15,178 nucleotides of DNA from Rhizobium sp. Q54 (GCA_945903655.1 CAMDOY010000046.1:1-15178), one strand, 5' to 3'. Numbered from the stretch's first letter, positions 6,054 to 15,129 are shown. Numbers and translations: made by a program. Notes: a model not told the origin generated them from the letters alone.

Positions 6054-6722
6054 ATGGGAGAGCACATTACCCTGACCGCCGAAGACGGCGTCACCATTGG
6101 CGCCTATGTGGCCAAGCCCGCTGGCGCGCCGCGCGGCGGCATTGTCGTCATCCAGGAAATTTTCGGCGTCAACCACCACATCCGTGCGGTCGCTGACAGC
6201 TATGCGGCGCAGGGCTACCTCGCCGTCGCCCCCGCGCTTTATGACCGCGTAACGCCCAATTACGAGTCCGGCTACGAGCAGGCCGACATGCAGGCGGGCG
6301 TGGCCACGCGCGGCAAGACCGACGCGGCGAAGGTCATGCTGGACGTGAAGGCGGCGGTGGCGGAAGCCGCCAAGGCTGGCAAGGTCGGCGTCGTCGGCTA
6401 TTGCTGGGGCGGCACGCTCGCCTTCGCTTCGGCGGTGAACCTGCCGGGCGTGGCTGCAGCCTCCGGCTACTACGGCGCTGGCGTCGCCGCCATGTGCGAC
6501 AAGGTTCCGGTCGCCCCGACCATCCTGCATTTCGGCGAGACGGATCACTCGATCCCCATGGCCGATGTGGAGAAGATCAAGGCCGCGCGCCCCGAGACCC
6601 CCGTCTATGTCTATGCGGCGGGCCATGGCTTCAACTGCGACGAGCGCGGCTCCTTCAACAAGGAATGCGCCGACGTCGCTCGCCAGCGCACCTATGACTT
6701 CTTCGCCAAGCACGTTGGCTGA
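6054..6722 (+). CDS. Dienelactone hydrolase family protein
   Basis: The 222-residue alpha/beta hydrolase matches dienelactone hydrolase in length and motifs. This enzyme opens dienelactones to maleylacetate in (chloro)aromatic breakdown, though many members act on other esters. The catalytic triad is visible: nucleophile C117 in GYCWGG, D164 in GETDHSIP, and H191 in AAGHGFNCD. The conserved glutamate that pairs with the cysteine is probably E36 in QEIFG. The ATG at 6054 is preferred to earlier in-frame codons because AGAGGA at 6043-6048 sits 5 nt before it and the protein then starts as the family does. It heads a probable operon with the ring-cleavage dioxygenase and flavin monooxygenase genes, which favours an aromatic-catabolic role. 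There is no signal peptide, so it is cytoplasmic. Confidence 0.88.
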   Translation: MGEHITLTAEDGVTIGAYVAKPAGAPRGGIVVIQEIFGVNHHIRAVADSYAAQGYLAVAPALYDRVTPNYESGYEQADMQAGVATRGKTDAAKVMLDVKAAVAEAAKAGKVGVVGYCWGGTLAFASAVNLPGVAAASGYYGAGVAAMCDKVPVAPTILHFGETDHSIPMADVEKIKAARPETPVYVYAAGHGFNCDERGSFNKECADVARQRTYDFFAKHVG

Positions 6723-6730
6723 TCAATCAT

Positions 6731-6755
6731 TGCGTCGGCCCCCGTGGCCGACGCA
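6731..6755 (+). other. Strong 10-bp intercistronic hairpin between the hydrolase and dioxygenase genes
   Basis: TGCGTCGGCC (6731-6740) and GGCCGACGCA (6746-6755) are perfect complements with a 5-nt loop CCCGT. No U-tract follows, so it is more likely an mRNA stability or processing element, or a repeat, than a classic terminator. The AGGA ribosome site of the dioxygenase lies 12 nt downstream. Confidence 0.6.
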
Positions 6756-6774
6756 TCCTTCCGGGGCAGGATCC

Positions 6775-7665
6775 ATGATCGTCGAAAACCAGAAACAGCT
6801 CACCGAATTCGCGCTTGACGTCATGAAGCGCACCCCCGATCCGCGTCTGCGCGAGATCATGACCTCCCTCATCACCCATCTGCATGGATTCATCCGCGAC
6901 GTGCGCCTCACCGAGCGCGAATTTCAGGACGCCTGCGCCATCATCGCGGAAATGGGCCACCACACCACCGACACCCATAACGAGGTGGTGTTGATGGCGG
7001 GCTCGCTGGGCGTGTCCTCCCTCGTGTGCCTGCTCAACAATGGCGACAAGGGCAATACGGAGACCAACCAGAACCTGCTCGGCCCCTTCTGGCGGCTGAA
7101 CCAGCCCGTGACCCCCAATGGCGCCTCCATCATGCGCTCCAAGACCGTGGGCGAGCCGCTCTTCGCGCGCGCCAAGTTCATGGATGTGCAGGGCGCGCCA
7201 ATAGTTGGCGCCGAAGTCGACGTGTGGCAGTCCAACGCCGAGGGCTTCTACGAGAACCAGGATGAAGATCAGGTCGACATGAACCTGCGCGGCAAGTTCT
7301 CCACCGACGCCAATGGCGAGATCTGGTTCCGCAGCGTGAAGCCCTCGGGCTATCCCATTCCCACGGGCGGCCCTGTGGGTCGCCTGCTGATCGCGCAGGA
7401 GCGTCATCCCTTCCGCCCCGCGCATCTGCATTTCCTGGCCTACAAGGACGGCTACAAGACGCTGATCTCGCAGGTCTATTTCGATGATGACCCGCGCATC
7501 GAGACCGACGCGCAGTTCGGCGTGACGAAGGCGCTGCTGGGCCATTCGGATCGCCATGAGGGCGGCGCGCCGGACGCCGACATCACGGGCGTCTGGCACT
7601 CCCTGAATTACGAGTTCCGCATGGAGGCGGGCGAGGCGCGGTTGCCCCGTCCCCCCATCAAGTAG
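6775..7665 (+). CDS. Intradiol ring-cleavage dioxygenase, likely hydroxyquinol 1,2-dioxygenase type
   Basis: This 296-residue non-heme Fe(III) enzyme cleaves an aromatic ring between two adjacent hydroxyls. The four iron ligands can be seen: Y159 in EGFYEN, Y193 in PSGYPIP, H217 and H219 in RPAHLHF. An N-terminal helical dimerisation segment (about 1-105) precedes the beta-sandwich core, as in catechol and hydroxyquinol 1,2-dioxygenases. The stretch around DQVDMNLRGKF, the KPSGYPIPTGGPVG region and the overall length favour the hydroxyquinol type (product 3-hydroxy-cis,cis-muconate/maleylacetate) over protocatechuate dioxygenase, but catechol activity cannot be excluded. The ATG at 6775 is chosen from family length and AGGA at 6768-6771. 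It sits between a dienelactone hydrolase and a flavin monooxygenase on the same strand. Confidence 0.9.
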   Translation: MIVENQKQLTEFALDVMKRTPDPRLREIMTSLITHLHGFIRDVRLTEREFQDACAIIAEMGHHTTDTHNEVVLMAGSLGVSSLVCLLNNGDKGNTETNQNLLGPFWRLNQPVTPNGASIMRSKTVGEPLFARAKFMDVQGAPIVGAEVDVWQSNAEGFYENQDEDQVDMNLRGKFSTDANGEIWFRSVKPSGYPIPTGGPVGRLLIAQERHPFRPAHLHFLAYKDGYKTLISQVYFDDDPRIETDAQFGVTKALLGHSDRHEGGAPDADITGVWHSLNYEFRMEAGEARLPRPPIK

Positions 7666-7676
7666 CATCATCACGC

Positions 7677-7699
7677 GCCCTCCCGCTTGGTGGGAGGGC
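7677..7699 (+). other. 8-bp intercistronic hairpin between the dioxygenase and monooxygenase genes
   Basis: GCCCTCCC (7677-7684) and GGGAGGGC (7692-7699) pair perfectly around the loop GCTTGGT. No U-tract follows. The next start codon is at 7715. This is the second strong stem-loop inside this operon. Confidence 0.55.
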
Positions 7700-7714
7700 C
7701 TGCAGGGCGCACCC

Positions 7715-8740
7715 ATGACCGATCTTCGGCTCTCCGTTCTCGACCAGTCGCCCGCCGTCATCGGCGCGACGCAGGATCGCGCCATTCGCGACACCATCGA
7801 GATCGCCCAGCATTGCGACACCCTGGGCTATGAGCGCTTCTGGGTCAGCGAGCATCATGGGTCGCAGAGCATCGTGGGCTGCGCGCCCGAGATCCTCATC
7901 GCCGCCATCGCCTCGCGCACATCGCGCATTCGCGTGGGCTCGGCGGGGGTCATGCTGCCCCATTACGCCCCGCTGAAAGTGGCCGAGCAGTTCCGCGTGC
8001 TGGAGGCCATCGCCCCCGGCCGCATTGATCTGGGCCTTGGCCGGGCGCCGGGCGGGGATGGACGCACCTCCTGGGCGCTGAACCCCGCAGGCGACGACGC
8101 CGTGCAGCGTTTTCCCGCCAATGTGCGCGACATCATCGCCTGGACCTCTGGCAAGAAGCTGGCGGAGGGCCACGCTCTGGCGAGCCTGAAGGTGACGCCC
8201 GAGAGCCCTACGGCGCCGGAGGTCTTCGTGCTCGGCAGTTCGGACTATGGGGCGCAGGTAGCGGCCTATCTGGGCATCCCCTTCTGCTTCGCCGCCTTCA
8301 TCAGCGAGCGCGGCGCCGAGCAAGCCTTCGAGCTTTATCGGCGCTACTATCAGCCGAGTGAGCGGCATCCCGCCCCGCAGCCCATGGTCTGCCTCTTCGC
8401 GCTGGCGGCGGCCAGCGAGGCGCAGGCGCGCTTCGTATTCGCCACCCGCGCCCTCTCCCGCCTCAACCGCGACCGGGGCATCCGCAAGCCCCTGCTGCCC
8501 CCGCAGGAGGCGCTGGAGGAATTGCGCGCGCGGGGCGAGGAAGCACGCGCCGAACACATGGCCGACGAGGCCCTGATCGGCGATGGGGCAACGGTGGCGC
8601 AGAAGCTCAGGGATTACGGGCGCGCGCTGGGCGTGGAGGAGATCGCCATCCTCACGCAGGCGCACGACATGGCTGACCGCAAGGCGTCCTATGGGCTGAT
8701 TGCGGAGGCGATGGCCCTCCGGCCCCTCATCGCGGCTTGA
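7715..8740 (+). CDS. Luciferase-like (LLM class) flavin-dependent monooxygenase
   Basis: The 341-residue protein belongs to the bacterial luciferase-like TIM-barrel superfamily, which uses reduced FMN or F420 to oxidise small organic substrates. The start LSVLDQSPAVIG (6-17), FWVSEHHGS (42-50) and PGRIDLGLGRAPG (101-113) are typical of the YhbW/MsnO8-like subgroup. The C-terminal helix region with GDGATVAQKLRDY is also typical. The substrate is unknown. It is the last gene of the plus-strand hydrolase-dioxygenase-monooxygenase set and could supply a hydroxylated ring substrate, but this is inference. AGGG at 7705-7708 is the likely ribosome site. Its last 14 nt overlap the end of the convergent solute-binding protein gene. 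Confidence 0.88.
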   Translation: MTDLRLSVLDQSPAVIGATQDRAIRDTIEIAQHCDTLGYERFWVSEHHGSQSIVGCAPEILIAAIASRTSRIRVGSAGVMLPHYAPLKVAEQFRVLEAIAPGRIDLGLGRAPGGDGRTSWALNPAGDDAVQRFPANVRDIIAWTSGKKLAEGHALASLKVTPESPTAPEVFVLGSSDYGAQVAAYLGIPFCFAAFISERGAEQAFELYRRYYQPSERHPAPQPMVCLFALAAASEAQARFVFATRALSRLNRDRGIRKPLLPPQEALEELRARGEEARAEHMADEALIGDGATVAQKLRDYGRALGVEEIAILTQAHDMADRKASYGLIAEAMALRPLIAA

Positions 8741-9746
8741 AGATTTCGTCAAACGCCTTCTGGGAGGCCTTGGCCTGCTCGGCCGTGTGCTGGAGGAAGA
8801 TGACCTTCTTCTCGTTCATGCGCTGGCGCAAATCCTTCGGATTTGACTCCACGTCCAGCCGCGTCGGCACGCGCCCGCCCATCTTCGCGGAGAACTCCTG
8901 GGCTTCGCGGCTCAACAGGAAATTGGCGGCAAGCTTCGCCGCGTTGGGGTGGGGCGCGTTCTTGTTCACGCCCACCATGCCGAACCACAGATGCACGGGG
9001 TCAAGCGCCACGTATTCGGTCGGCGCGCCCTGCTGCTTCAGATTGGTGGTCAGCATGGAATAGTTCATGAGCGCAATGGGATATTCCCCCGTCGCGATCT
9101 GCCGCGCCATGGCGAAATGCCCGTCGAGCACCACGGGCTTCAGGGTCGCCTGAATGTCGCGCAGCAGCTTCAGTCCCTTGTCGCGCCCGTAGAACTGGAG
9201 CACCGCGTCCATCCAGTCCCGGTCGGTGGCCTCGATGGCGAGTTTGCCGACCCATTGCTTGCGGGTGAGGAAATCCTCGTAGGTCTTGGGCAGTTCGTCC
9301 GGCTTCACCAGATTGGTGTTGTATTGGGGCACGCTGTAACCGGCATAGACGCCATACCAGCGCTTATTGGGATCGCGCGCCTCGGGCATGATGTCCTTGG
9401 CGTTGGGCGGCTCGAATTGCAGGGCCAGATTTTCGGGAATCATGTTCACCGTGCCCGCATTATGCACGTCCCATGAATGCTGGCCGGTGCGGGCCTCCAG
9501 CGCGATCTTGGCGTGGAGGGGGGACTCGGCGCCGCGGATGTAATTCACCTTGACGCCCGTGGCCTCCTCGAAAAGCTTCCAAAGCGGCAGGCCCTCCTGC
9601 TCATTGGTGGAGGAATAGACCGTGAGCTGCCCCTCCGCCTTCGCGCCCGCCATGAGTTCGGGCATGACCCAGGAGGGCTGCGGTGTTTGCGCGCAGGCGG
9701 GCGCACAGGCGAGCGCTGCGATGGCGCAGATGAGCAGATGTTTCAT
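8727..9746 (-). CDS. Periplasmic ABC-transporter solute-binding protein (family 1, iron(III)/AfuA-like)
   Basis: The 339-residue product starts with a clear Sec signal peptide: MKHLL, a hydrophobic Ala-rich core, and a probable signal peptidase I site after ACA at residue 19. The mature protein begins in the manner of extracellular solute-binding proteins related to the Fe(III)-binding type (QLTVYSSTNEQEG, then GVKVNYIRG), with GKLAIEATDRDW and GYSVPQYNTNLVKP in the middle. Such proteins deliver iron, organic acids or other ligands to an inner-membrane permease. No permease or ATPase gene is seen here, so it looks like an orphan or its partners are elsewhere. The ribosome site reads GGGAGGGG on the minus strand before the ATG. 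It converges on the monooxygenase gene with a 14-nt overlap. Confidence 0.85.
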   Translation of the reverse strand: MKHLLICAIAALACAPACAQTPQPSWVMPELMAGAKAEGQLTVYSSTNEQEGLPLWKLFEEATGVKVNYIRGAESPLHAKIALEARTGQHSWDVHNAGTVNMIPENLALQFEPPNAKDIMPEARDPNKRWYGVYAGYSVPQYNTNLVKPDELPKTYEDFLTRKQWVGKLAIEATDRDWMDAVLQFYGRDKGLKLLRDIQATLKPVVLDGHFAMARQIATGEYPIALMNYSMLTTNLKQQGAPTEYVALDPVHLWFGMVGVNKNAPHPNAAKLAANFLLSREAQEFSAKMGGRVPTRLDVESNPKDLRQRMNEKKVIFLQHTAEQAKASQKAFDEIFKPR

Positions 9747-10030
9747 GGACCCCTCCCGGATATCGCCGACTTGCGCCGGATCTTTGTGACATCATTTTCG
9801 CAGCGGGTTGTGGGTTGTCAAACTGCAGGGCATCACTATTGCGGTAAAGCTATAAATTTTCGGTTTTTCAAATAAAACAGTGCAGATGAAGCTTTATTGC
9901 TGAGATTAATATAGTTAATTGTCTATTAATGCAGTCATTTTTTCAGTTACTCTGCTCAAGGTTGCAATAGAACGACTTGTCGTTATTTTCATTCTCGTCG
10001 CGTTCATGCGTATTGAATTGGGGTTTGGCT
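9747..10030. other. Divergent AT-rich intergenic region with a palindrome
   Basis: This 284-bp spacer separates the divergent solute-binding protein and pcm genes. It is strikingly AT-rich between about 9840 and 9960, with repeated ATTAAT (9905-9910 and 9925-9930). The inverted repeat AACGAC (9971-9976) / GTCGTT (9979-9984), with a 2-nt gap, lies 46 bp before pcm and could be an operator. No gene is visible. Confidence 0.5.
9794..9821 (-). promoter_or_regulatory. Weak candidate promoter of the solute-binding protein gene
   Basis: Read on the minus strand, TTGACA (9821-9816) is a perfect -35 box and GAAAAT (9799-9794) a four-of-six -10 box, 16 nt apart. It would give a leader of about 40 nt before the start at 9746. 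Confidence 0.35.
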
Positions 10031-10696
10031 ATGGCGGATCTGGTGCTGTTACGAGAGCGTATGGTTGCGGAGCAGATCGAGCCGCGCGGCGTGAGCGATC
10101 CACGGGTCTTGCAGGCCATGCGGGAGGTTCCCCGCGAGCGTTTCGTCGATCCCGAATTCGCCGATCAGGCCTATGAAGACAGGCCGCTGCCCATCGCGGA
10201 GGGGCAGACCATTTCCCAGCCCTTCATCGTCGCGCTCATGGCGCAGGCCGCCGAGATCAAGCCTGCCGACCGGGTGCTGGAAATCGGCTCGGGCTCGGGC
10301 TACGGGGCGGCGGTGCTCAGCCATCTGGCCTCGCGCGTCTGGAGCATCGAGCGCCACCCCCGGCTCGCCCGCATGGCCGGTTCGCGCATCGCAGAACTTG
10401 GGCGCGCCAATGTCACGGTCTTGCGGGCCGATGGCTCCAATGGCTGGCCGCCTGCGGCGCCTTTCGACGCCATCATCGTGACGGCGGGCGGGCCCCTCGT
10501 TCCCGAGGCGTTGAAGCAGCAACTCACCGTCGGCGGGCGCCTGATCATCCCCCTGGGCCCCTATGGGGGCGTGCAGCGATTGATGCGGATCGTACGCATC
10601 AGCGCCGCCGCCTGGACCGAGGAGGATCTCGGAGCGGTGCAGTTCGTGCCCTTTGTGATTGACGAGGGCCACAATGGTCAGGCCCAGGGCGCCTGA
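10031..10696 (+). CDS. pcm: Protein-L-isoaspartate O-methyltransferase
   Basis: The 221-residue enzyme uses S-adenosylmethionine to methylate isoaspartyl residues in aged proteins, the first step of their repair. The substrate-side motif PLPIAEGQTISQPFIVALM (53-71) contains the conserved Ser at 62, and the SAM-binding glycine loop VLEIGSGSGYGAAVL is at 82-96. VWSIERHP at 103-110 is the acidic post-loop. GGRLIIPLG in the C-terminal half is also typical. The frame is open from 9977, but the ATG at 10031 gives the usual N-terminus; the ribosome site is a weak GGGG. The gene starts after an AT-rich spacer and is followed 56 nt later by the decarboxylase-like gene, without a terminator. Confidence 0.92.
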   Translation: MADLVLLRERMVAEQIEPRGVSDPRVLQAMREVPRERFVDPEFADQAYEDRPLPIAEGQTISQPFIVALMAQAAEIKPADRVLEIGSGSGYGAAVLSHLASRVWSIERHPRLARMAGSRIAELGRANVTVLRADGSNGWPPAAPFDAIIVTAGGPLVPEALKQQLTVGGRLIIPLGPYGGVQRLMRIVRISAAAWTEEDLGAVQFVPFVIDEGHNGQAQGA

Positions 10697-10752
10697 GCCT
10701 TGCTCCCCCCGCGCGAATGGCCCTAAAAGTCTTCGCAAAGGGGGAAACCGAC

Positions 10753-11745
10753 ATGAAGCTCAATCTCAGCATCGCCTTCGCCGCCAATCCGCGCACCTGG
10801 CCCATCCTTGACGGGCGGGTGAAGGTGGAGGGCGTGGAGCTCACCCCCAGCGTCGTCGGGCCTTCCGAACTCTTCTGGCGCCAGTTGAAATTCGCCGATT
10901 TCGACGTCGCCGAAATGTCCATGTCCTCCTACATGATCGCGCTCTCCAAGGGCGACGAGCGCTTCACGGGCCTGCCGATCTTCACCACGCGGCGGTTCTT
11001 CCACTCGCATATTCTGGTGCGCCGGGATTCCGGTATCGAACGCCCCGAGGACCTCAGGGCAAAGCGCGTGGGCGTGACCGAATATCAGCAGACCGGCGCC
11101 CTGTGGACGCGCGGCGCGCTGGAGCATGAGTGGGGCGTCAAGTCCAGCGATTGCGAATGGTTCATGGAGCGCACGCCGGAACTCAGCCACGGCGGCGCCA
11201 CGGGCTTTCGCCCGCCTGAAGGGGTGACGGTGCATCAGATCCCCACCGATAAGAGCGTCGCCACCATGATGCTGTCGGGCGAATTGCAGGCCTGCGTCCA
11301 CTATCGCGGCCACGCCTCCATCGTGAACCGCAGCAATGTGGACCTGAAGAACCACCCGGAAATCCGCACCCTCTTCCCCGATGTGGCCGCCGAGGGCGCC
11401 CGCTATTGGAAGAAGACCGGCATCCACCCGATCAACCACGGCATGGTGATGCGCCGGGAGTTGGCGCAGAAGCATCCCTGGCTCGCCCTGAATCTGGTGA
11501 AGGCCTTCAATGACGCCGCCCGCATCGCCGACGCCGAGCGGATGGAGCATTGTGACTACCATTTCGACACGGGCCTGCTGGCGCCGGAGGCCCGCAAGGC
11601 CCTGGCGACGCCGCTGGTGCGCCATGGGGTCGCCTCCAACCGCAAGACCCTGGAGGCCGCCGCCCTGCATCTGGTTGAGCAGGGCCTCGCCCCGCGCCGA
11701 TTCGAGATGGAGGAGATTTTCGCGCCCAGCACCATCGAGCTGTAA
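10753..11745 (+). CDS. 4,5-dihydroxyphthalate decarboxylase family protein (solute-binding-protein fold, no signal peptide)
   Basis: The 330-residue protein resembles 4,5-dihydroxyphthalate decarboxylases of phthalate degradation, which adopt a periplasmic-binding-protein-like fold but work in the cytoplasm. Visible features are the start MKLNLSIAFAANPRTWPILD with DGRVKVEGVEL (20-30), DVAEMSMSSY (51-60), FFHSHILVRRDSGI (82-95) and RVGVTEYQQTGALWTRG (105-121), all characteristic of the family. There is no signal peptide, which argues against an ordinary transport binding protein. Many relatives are of unproven activity, so the substrate is uncertain. A ribosome site AAAGGGGG lies about 9-12 nt upstream. 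Context of aromatic-ring genes nearby fits a ring-carboxylate decarboxylase, but they are separated by two unrelated genes. Confidence 0.82.
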   Translation: MKLNLSIAFAANPRTWPILDGRVKVEGVELTPSVVGPSELFWRQLKFADFDVAEMSMSSYMIALSKGDERFTGLPIFTTRRFFHSHILVRRDSGIERPEDLRAKRVGVTEYQQTGALWTRGALEHEWGVKSSDCEWFMERTPELSHGGATGFRPPEGVTVHQIPTDKSVATMMLSGELQACVHYRGHASIVNRSNVDLKNHPEIRTLFPDVAAEGARYWKKTGIHPINHGMVMRRELAQKHPWLALNLVKAFNDAARIADAERMEHCDYHFDTGLLAPEARKALATPLVRHGVASNRKTLEAAALHLVEQGLAPRRFEMEEIFAPSTIEL

Positions 11746-11836
11746 TCGCGGGCCTTCAGGAACCGCCCAGCCTCTTTCCAACCGGCGCCGCAGGGCCTAA
11801 AAGCCGAGGAAAGATCGCTGGCCGGAACCCTGACCC

Positions 11837-13453
<1,617 letters not shown>

Positions 13454-13522
13454 GCATCCGCTCGCCTCGACATTGACGCCCCTGCGTGGCAAAAGCCGCG
13501 CTCAATTCGCCAGAGACCGACC

Positions 13523-14602
13523 ATGTCAGACCTCAACGCCCTCGAAGCCGAAACGCTCTCCGCCATCGCCGCCGCCGACGAGGCGGCGCTGGAGAGCGTG
13601 CGCGTGGGGGCGCTGGGCAAGAAGGGCTCCATCTCTGCCCTGCTGGCGACCCTGGGCAAGATGTCGCCGGACGAGCGCAAGAGCGCGGGCGCCGAGATCA
13701 ACGCCCTCAAGGACAAGGTGAGCGAGGCGCTGCGCGCCCGCCGCGTGCTGCTCAAGGACGCCGCGCTCGAGGCGCGTCTGGCCTCCGAGCGGGTGGACAT
13801 CACCTTGCCCGGACGCGAGACCGGCATCGAGACCGGCCGCATCCATCCCATCAGCCAGGTCATGGACGAGCTGACGGCGATTTTCGCGGATCTGGGCTTC
13901 TCCATCGCCGAAGGGCCGGATGTGGAGAGCGACGACTACAATTTCACCAAACTGAACTTCCCCGAGGGCCATCCGGCCCGCGAGATGCACGACACCTTCT
14001 TCTTCGCGCCCAACGAGGCGGGGGAGCGCAAGCTGCTGCGCACCCACACCAGCCCCGTGCAGGTGCGCACCATGCTGGCGAAGAAGCCGCCGATCCGCGT
14101 GATCTGCCCGGGCCGCACCTATCGCTGCGACAGCGACCAGACCCATACGCCCATGTTCCATCAGGTGGAGGGGCTGGTCATCGACAAGCAGGCGAACCTC
14201 GGCCATCTCAAGTGGATTCTGGAGGAGAGCTGCAAGGCCTTCTTCGAAGTGCCCAGCGTGAAGATGCGCTTCCGCCCCTCCTTCTTCCCCTTCACCGAGC
14301 CTTCCATGGAAGTGGACATCCAGTGCTCGCGCAAGGGCGGCGAAATCCGCTTCGGCGAGGGCGACGACTGGCTGGAGATTCTGGGCTGCGGCATGGTCCA
14401 TCCCAATGTGCTGCGCAACTGCGGCGTGGACCCCGACGAATATCAGGGCTTCGCCTGGGGCATGGGCATCGACCGCATCGCCATGCTGAAATACGGCATG
14501 CCCGACCTGCGCCCCTTCTTCGACGCGGACGTGCGCTGGCTGTCGCATTATGGCTTCAGGCCGCTGGACTTCCCGACGCTGGCGGGGGGGCTGAGCGGGT
14601 AA
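13523..14602 (+). CDS. pheS: Phenylalanine--tRNA ligase alpha subunit
   Basis: The 359-residue class II synthetase subunit carries the catalytic core of the alpha2-beta2 enzyme that charges tRNA-Phe. An N-terminal coiled-coil arm (about 1-90) leads to the core. Motif 1 region IETGRIHPISQVM is near 102-114, RTHTSPVQVR at 173-182, motif 2 GRTYRCDSDQTHTPMFHQVEG at 197-217, FRPSFFPFTEPSMEVDI near 250-266, and motif 3 GFAWGMGIDRIAMLKYG at 309-325. In most bacteria pheT follows directly. Here the next gene, 14 nt after the stop, is a short AT-rich membrane protein gene and no pheT start is seen up to the end of the window. pheS is normally controlled by attenuation, but I see no leader in the 69-bp gap from the fumarase gene. 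Confidence 0.96.
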   Translation: MSDLNALEAETLSAIAAADEAALESVRVGALGKKGSISALLATLGKMSPDERKSAGAEINALKDKVSEALRARRVLLKDAALEARLASERVDITLPGRETGIETGRIHPISQVMDELTAIFADLGFSIAEGPDVESDDYNFTKLNFPEGHPAREMHDTFFFAPNEAGERKLLRTHTSPVQVRTMLAKKPPIRVICPGRTYRCDSDQTHTPMFHQVEGLVIDKQANLGHLKWILEESCKAFFEVPSVKMRFRPSFFPFTEPSMEVDIQCSRKGGEIRFGEGDDWLEILGCGMVHPNVLRNCGVDPDEYQGFAWGMGIDRIAMLKYGMPDLRPFFDADVRWLSHYGFRPLDFPTLAGGLSG

Positions 14603-14616
14603 TTTTGGAGGGGATT

Positions 14617-15129
14617 ATGTTGAATCTTAAAATTTTTAATTCGCCTATCAATTTTATCGACGAAAAAATTTTAGAATCCCTCACAAGATCGGGGCGTCAT
14701 GAAGCGTATAAGCAGTCGCTTGAGTTCAAGTCTAAAGCTATCGGCGGAGAGCGAGTTGTTTATGCATTGAAAGATGTTGATGCCGTCGATACAAAAAGTG
14801 GACCGCTTCTCTCTCATGTTTCGATGATGATCGCTGCGCTGTGCCTGCTTGTAACACAAGCTGATGTTTCTAATTTCAAGAAGTATTTTCTTGGTATTGA
14901 GATCCTGATTTATGCTTTTATAGCATGCTGCTGCTTGCGTTGCATTCACGTCGAGGAAATTGGCAATAGCAAGGTGCCCTACTCGGATGATCTGCACAGA
15001 ACGCCAATGACGGAAGATGTATTTAAGGAGGCTGCATTGAAGATGCATATCCTACGATTTGCTAACAGCTTCGCCATGCTTTTGACCGCCTTCATGTTAA
15101 CTACTACCCCATTCCTGTTTCTATTCTGA
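14617..15129 (+). CDS. AT-rich gene for a small protein with three predicted membrane segments, unknown function
   Basis: The 170-residue protein is not confidently recognised. A charged N-terminal part (1-62) precedes three hydrophobic segments at about 63-80, 90-108 and 147-169. The hydrophilic stretch between segments 2 and 3 (109-146) is acidic and then helical. Just before segment 1 is DAVDTKSGPLL (55-65), reminiscent of the D.K...LL motif at the first membrane helix of PycTM/SLATT-like effectors of bacterial defence systems; this is a weak, unproven likeness. There is a cysteine cluster CCC at 104-106. The start has an excellent GGAGGGG site and lies 14 nt after pheS, so it is probably co-transcribed. 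Its base composition is far more AT-rich than neighbouring genes, a sign of transfer. The open frame upstream of 14617 is only the shadow of pheS. Confidence 0.75.
   Translation: MLNLKIFNSPINFIDEKILESLTRSGRHEAYKQSLEFKSKAIGGERVVYALKDVDAVDTKSGPLLSHVSMMIAALCLLVTQADVSNFKKYFLGIEILIYAFIACCCLRCIHVEEIGNSKVPYSDDLHRTPMTEDVFKEAALKMHILRFANSFAMLLTAFMLTTTPFLFLF

Noticed and set aside
13486..14616. Plus-strand frame that would fuse about 377 residues in front of the membrane protein
   Set aside because: It runs through pheS in another frame and has low-complexity Arg/Gly/Ala content. The ATG at 14617 has its own strong ribosome site, so a fusion is not supported.
14671..15048. Minus-strand 125-codon frame inside the membrane protein gene
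   Set aside because: The plus-strand frame has a good ribosome site, fits the pheS operon direction and shows clear hydrophobic segments; the antisense frame has none of these.
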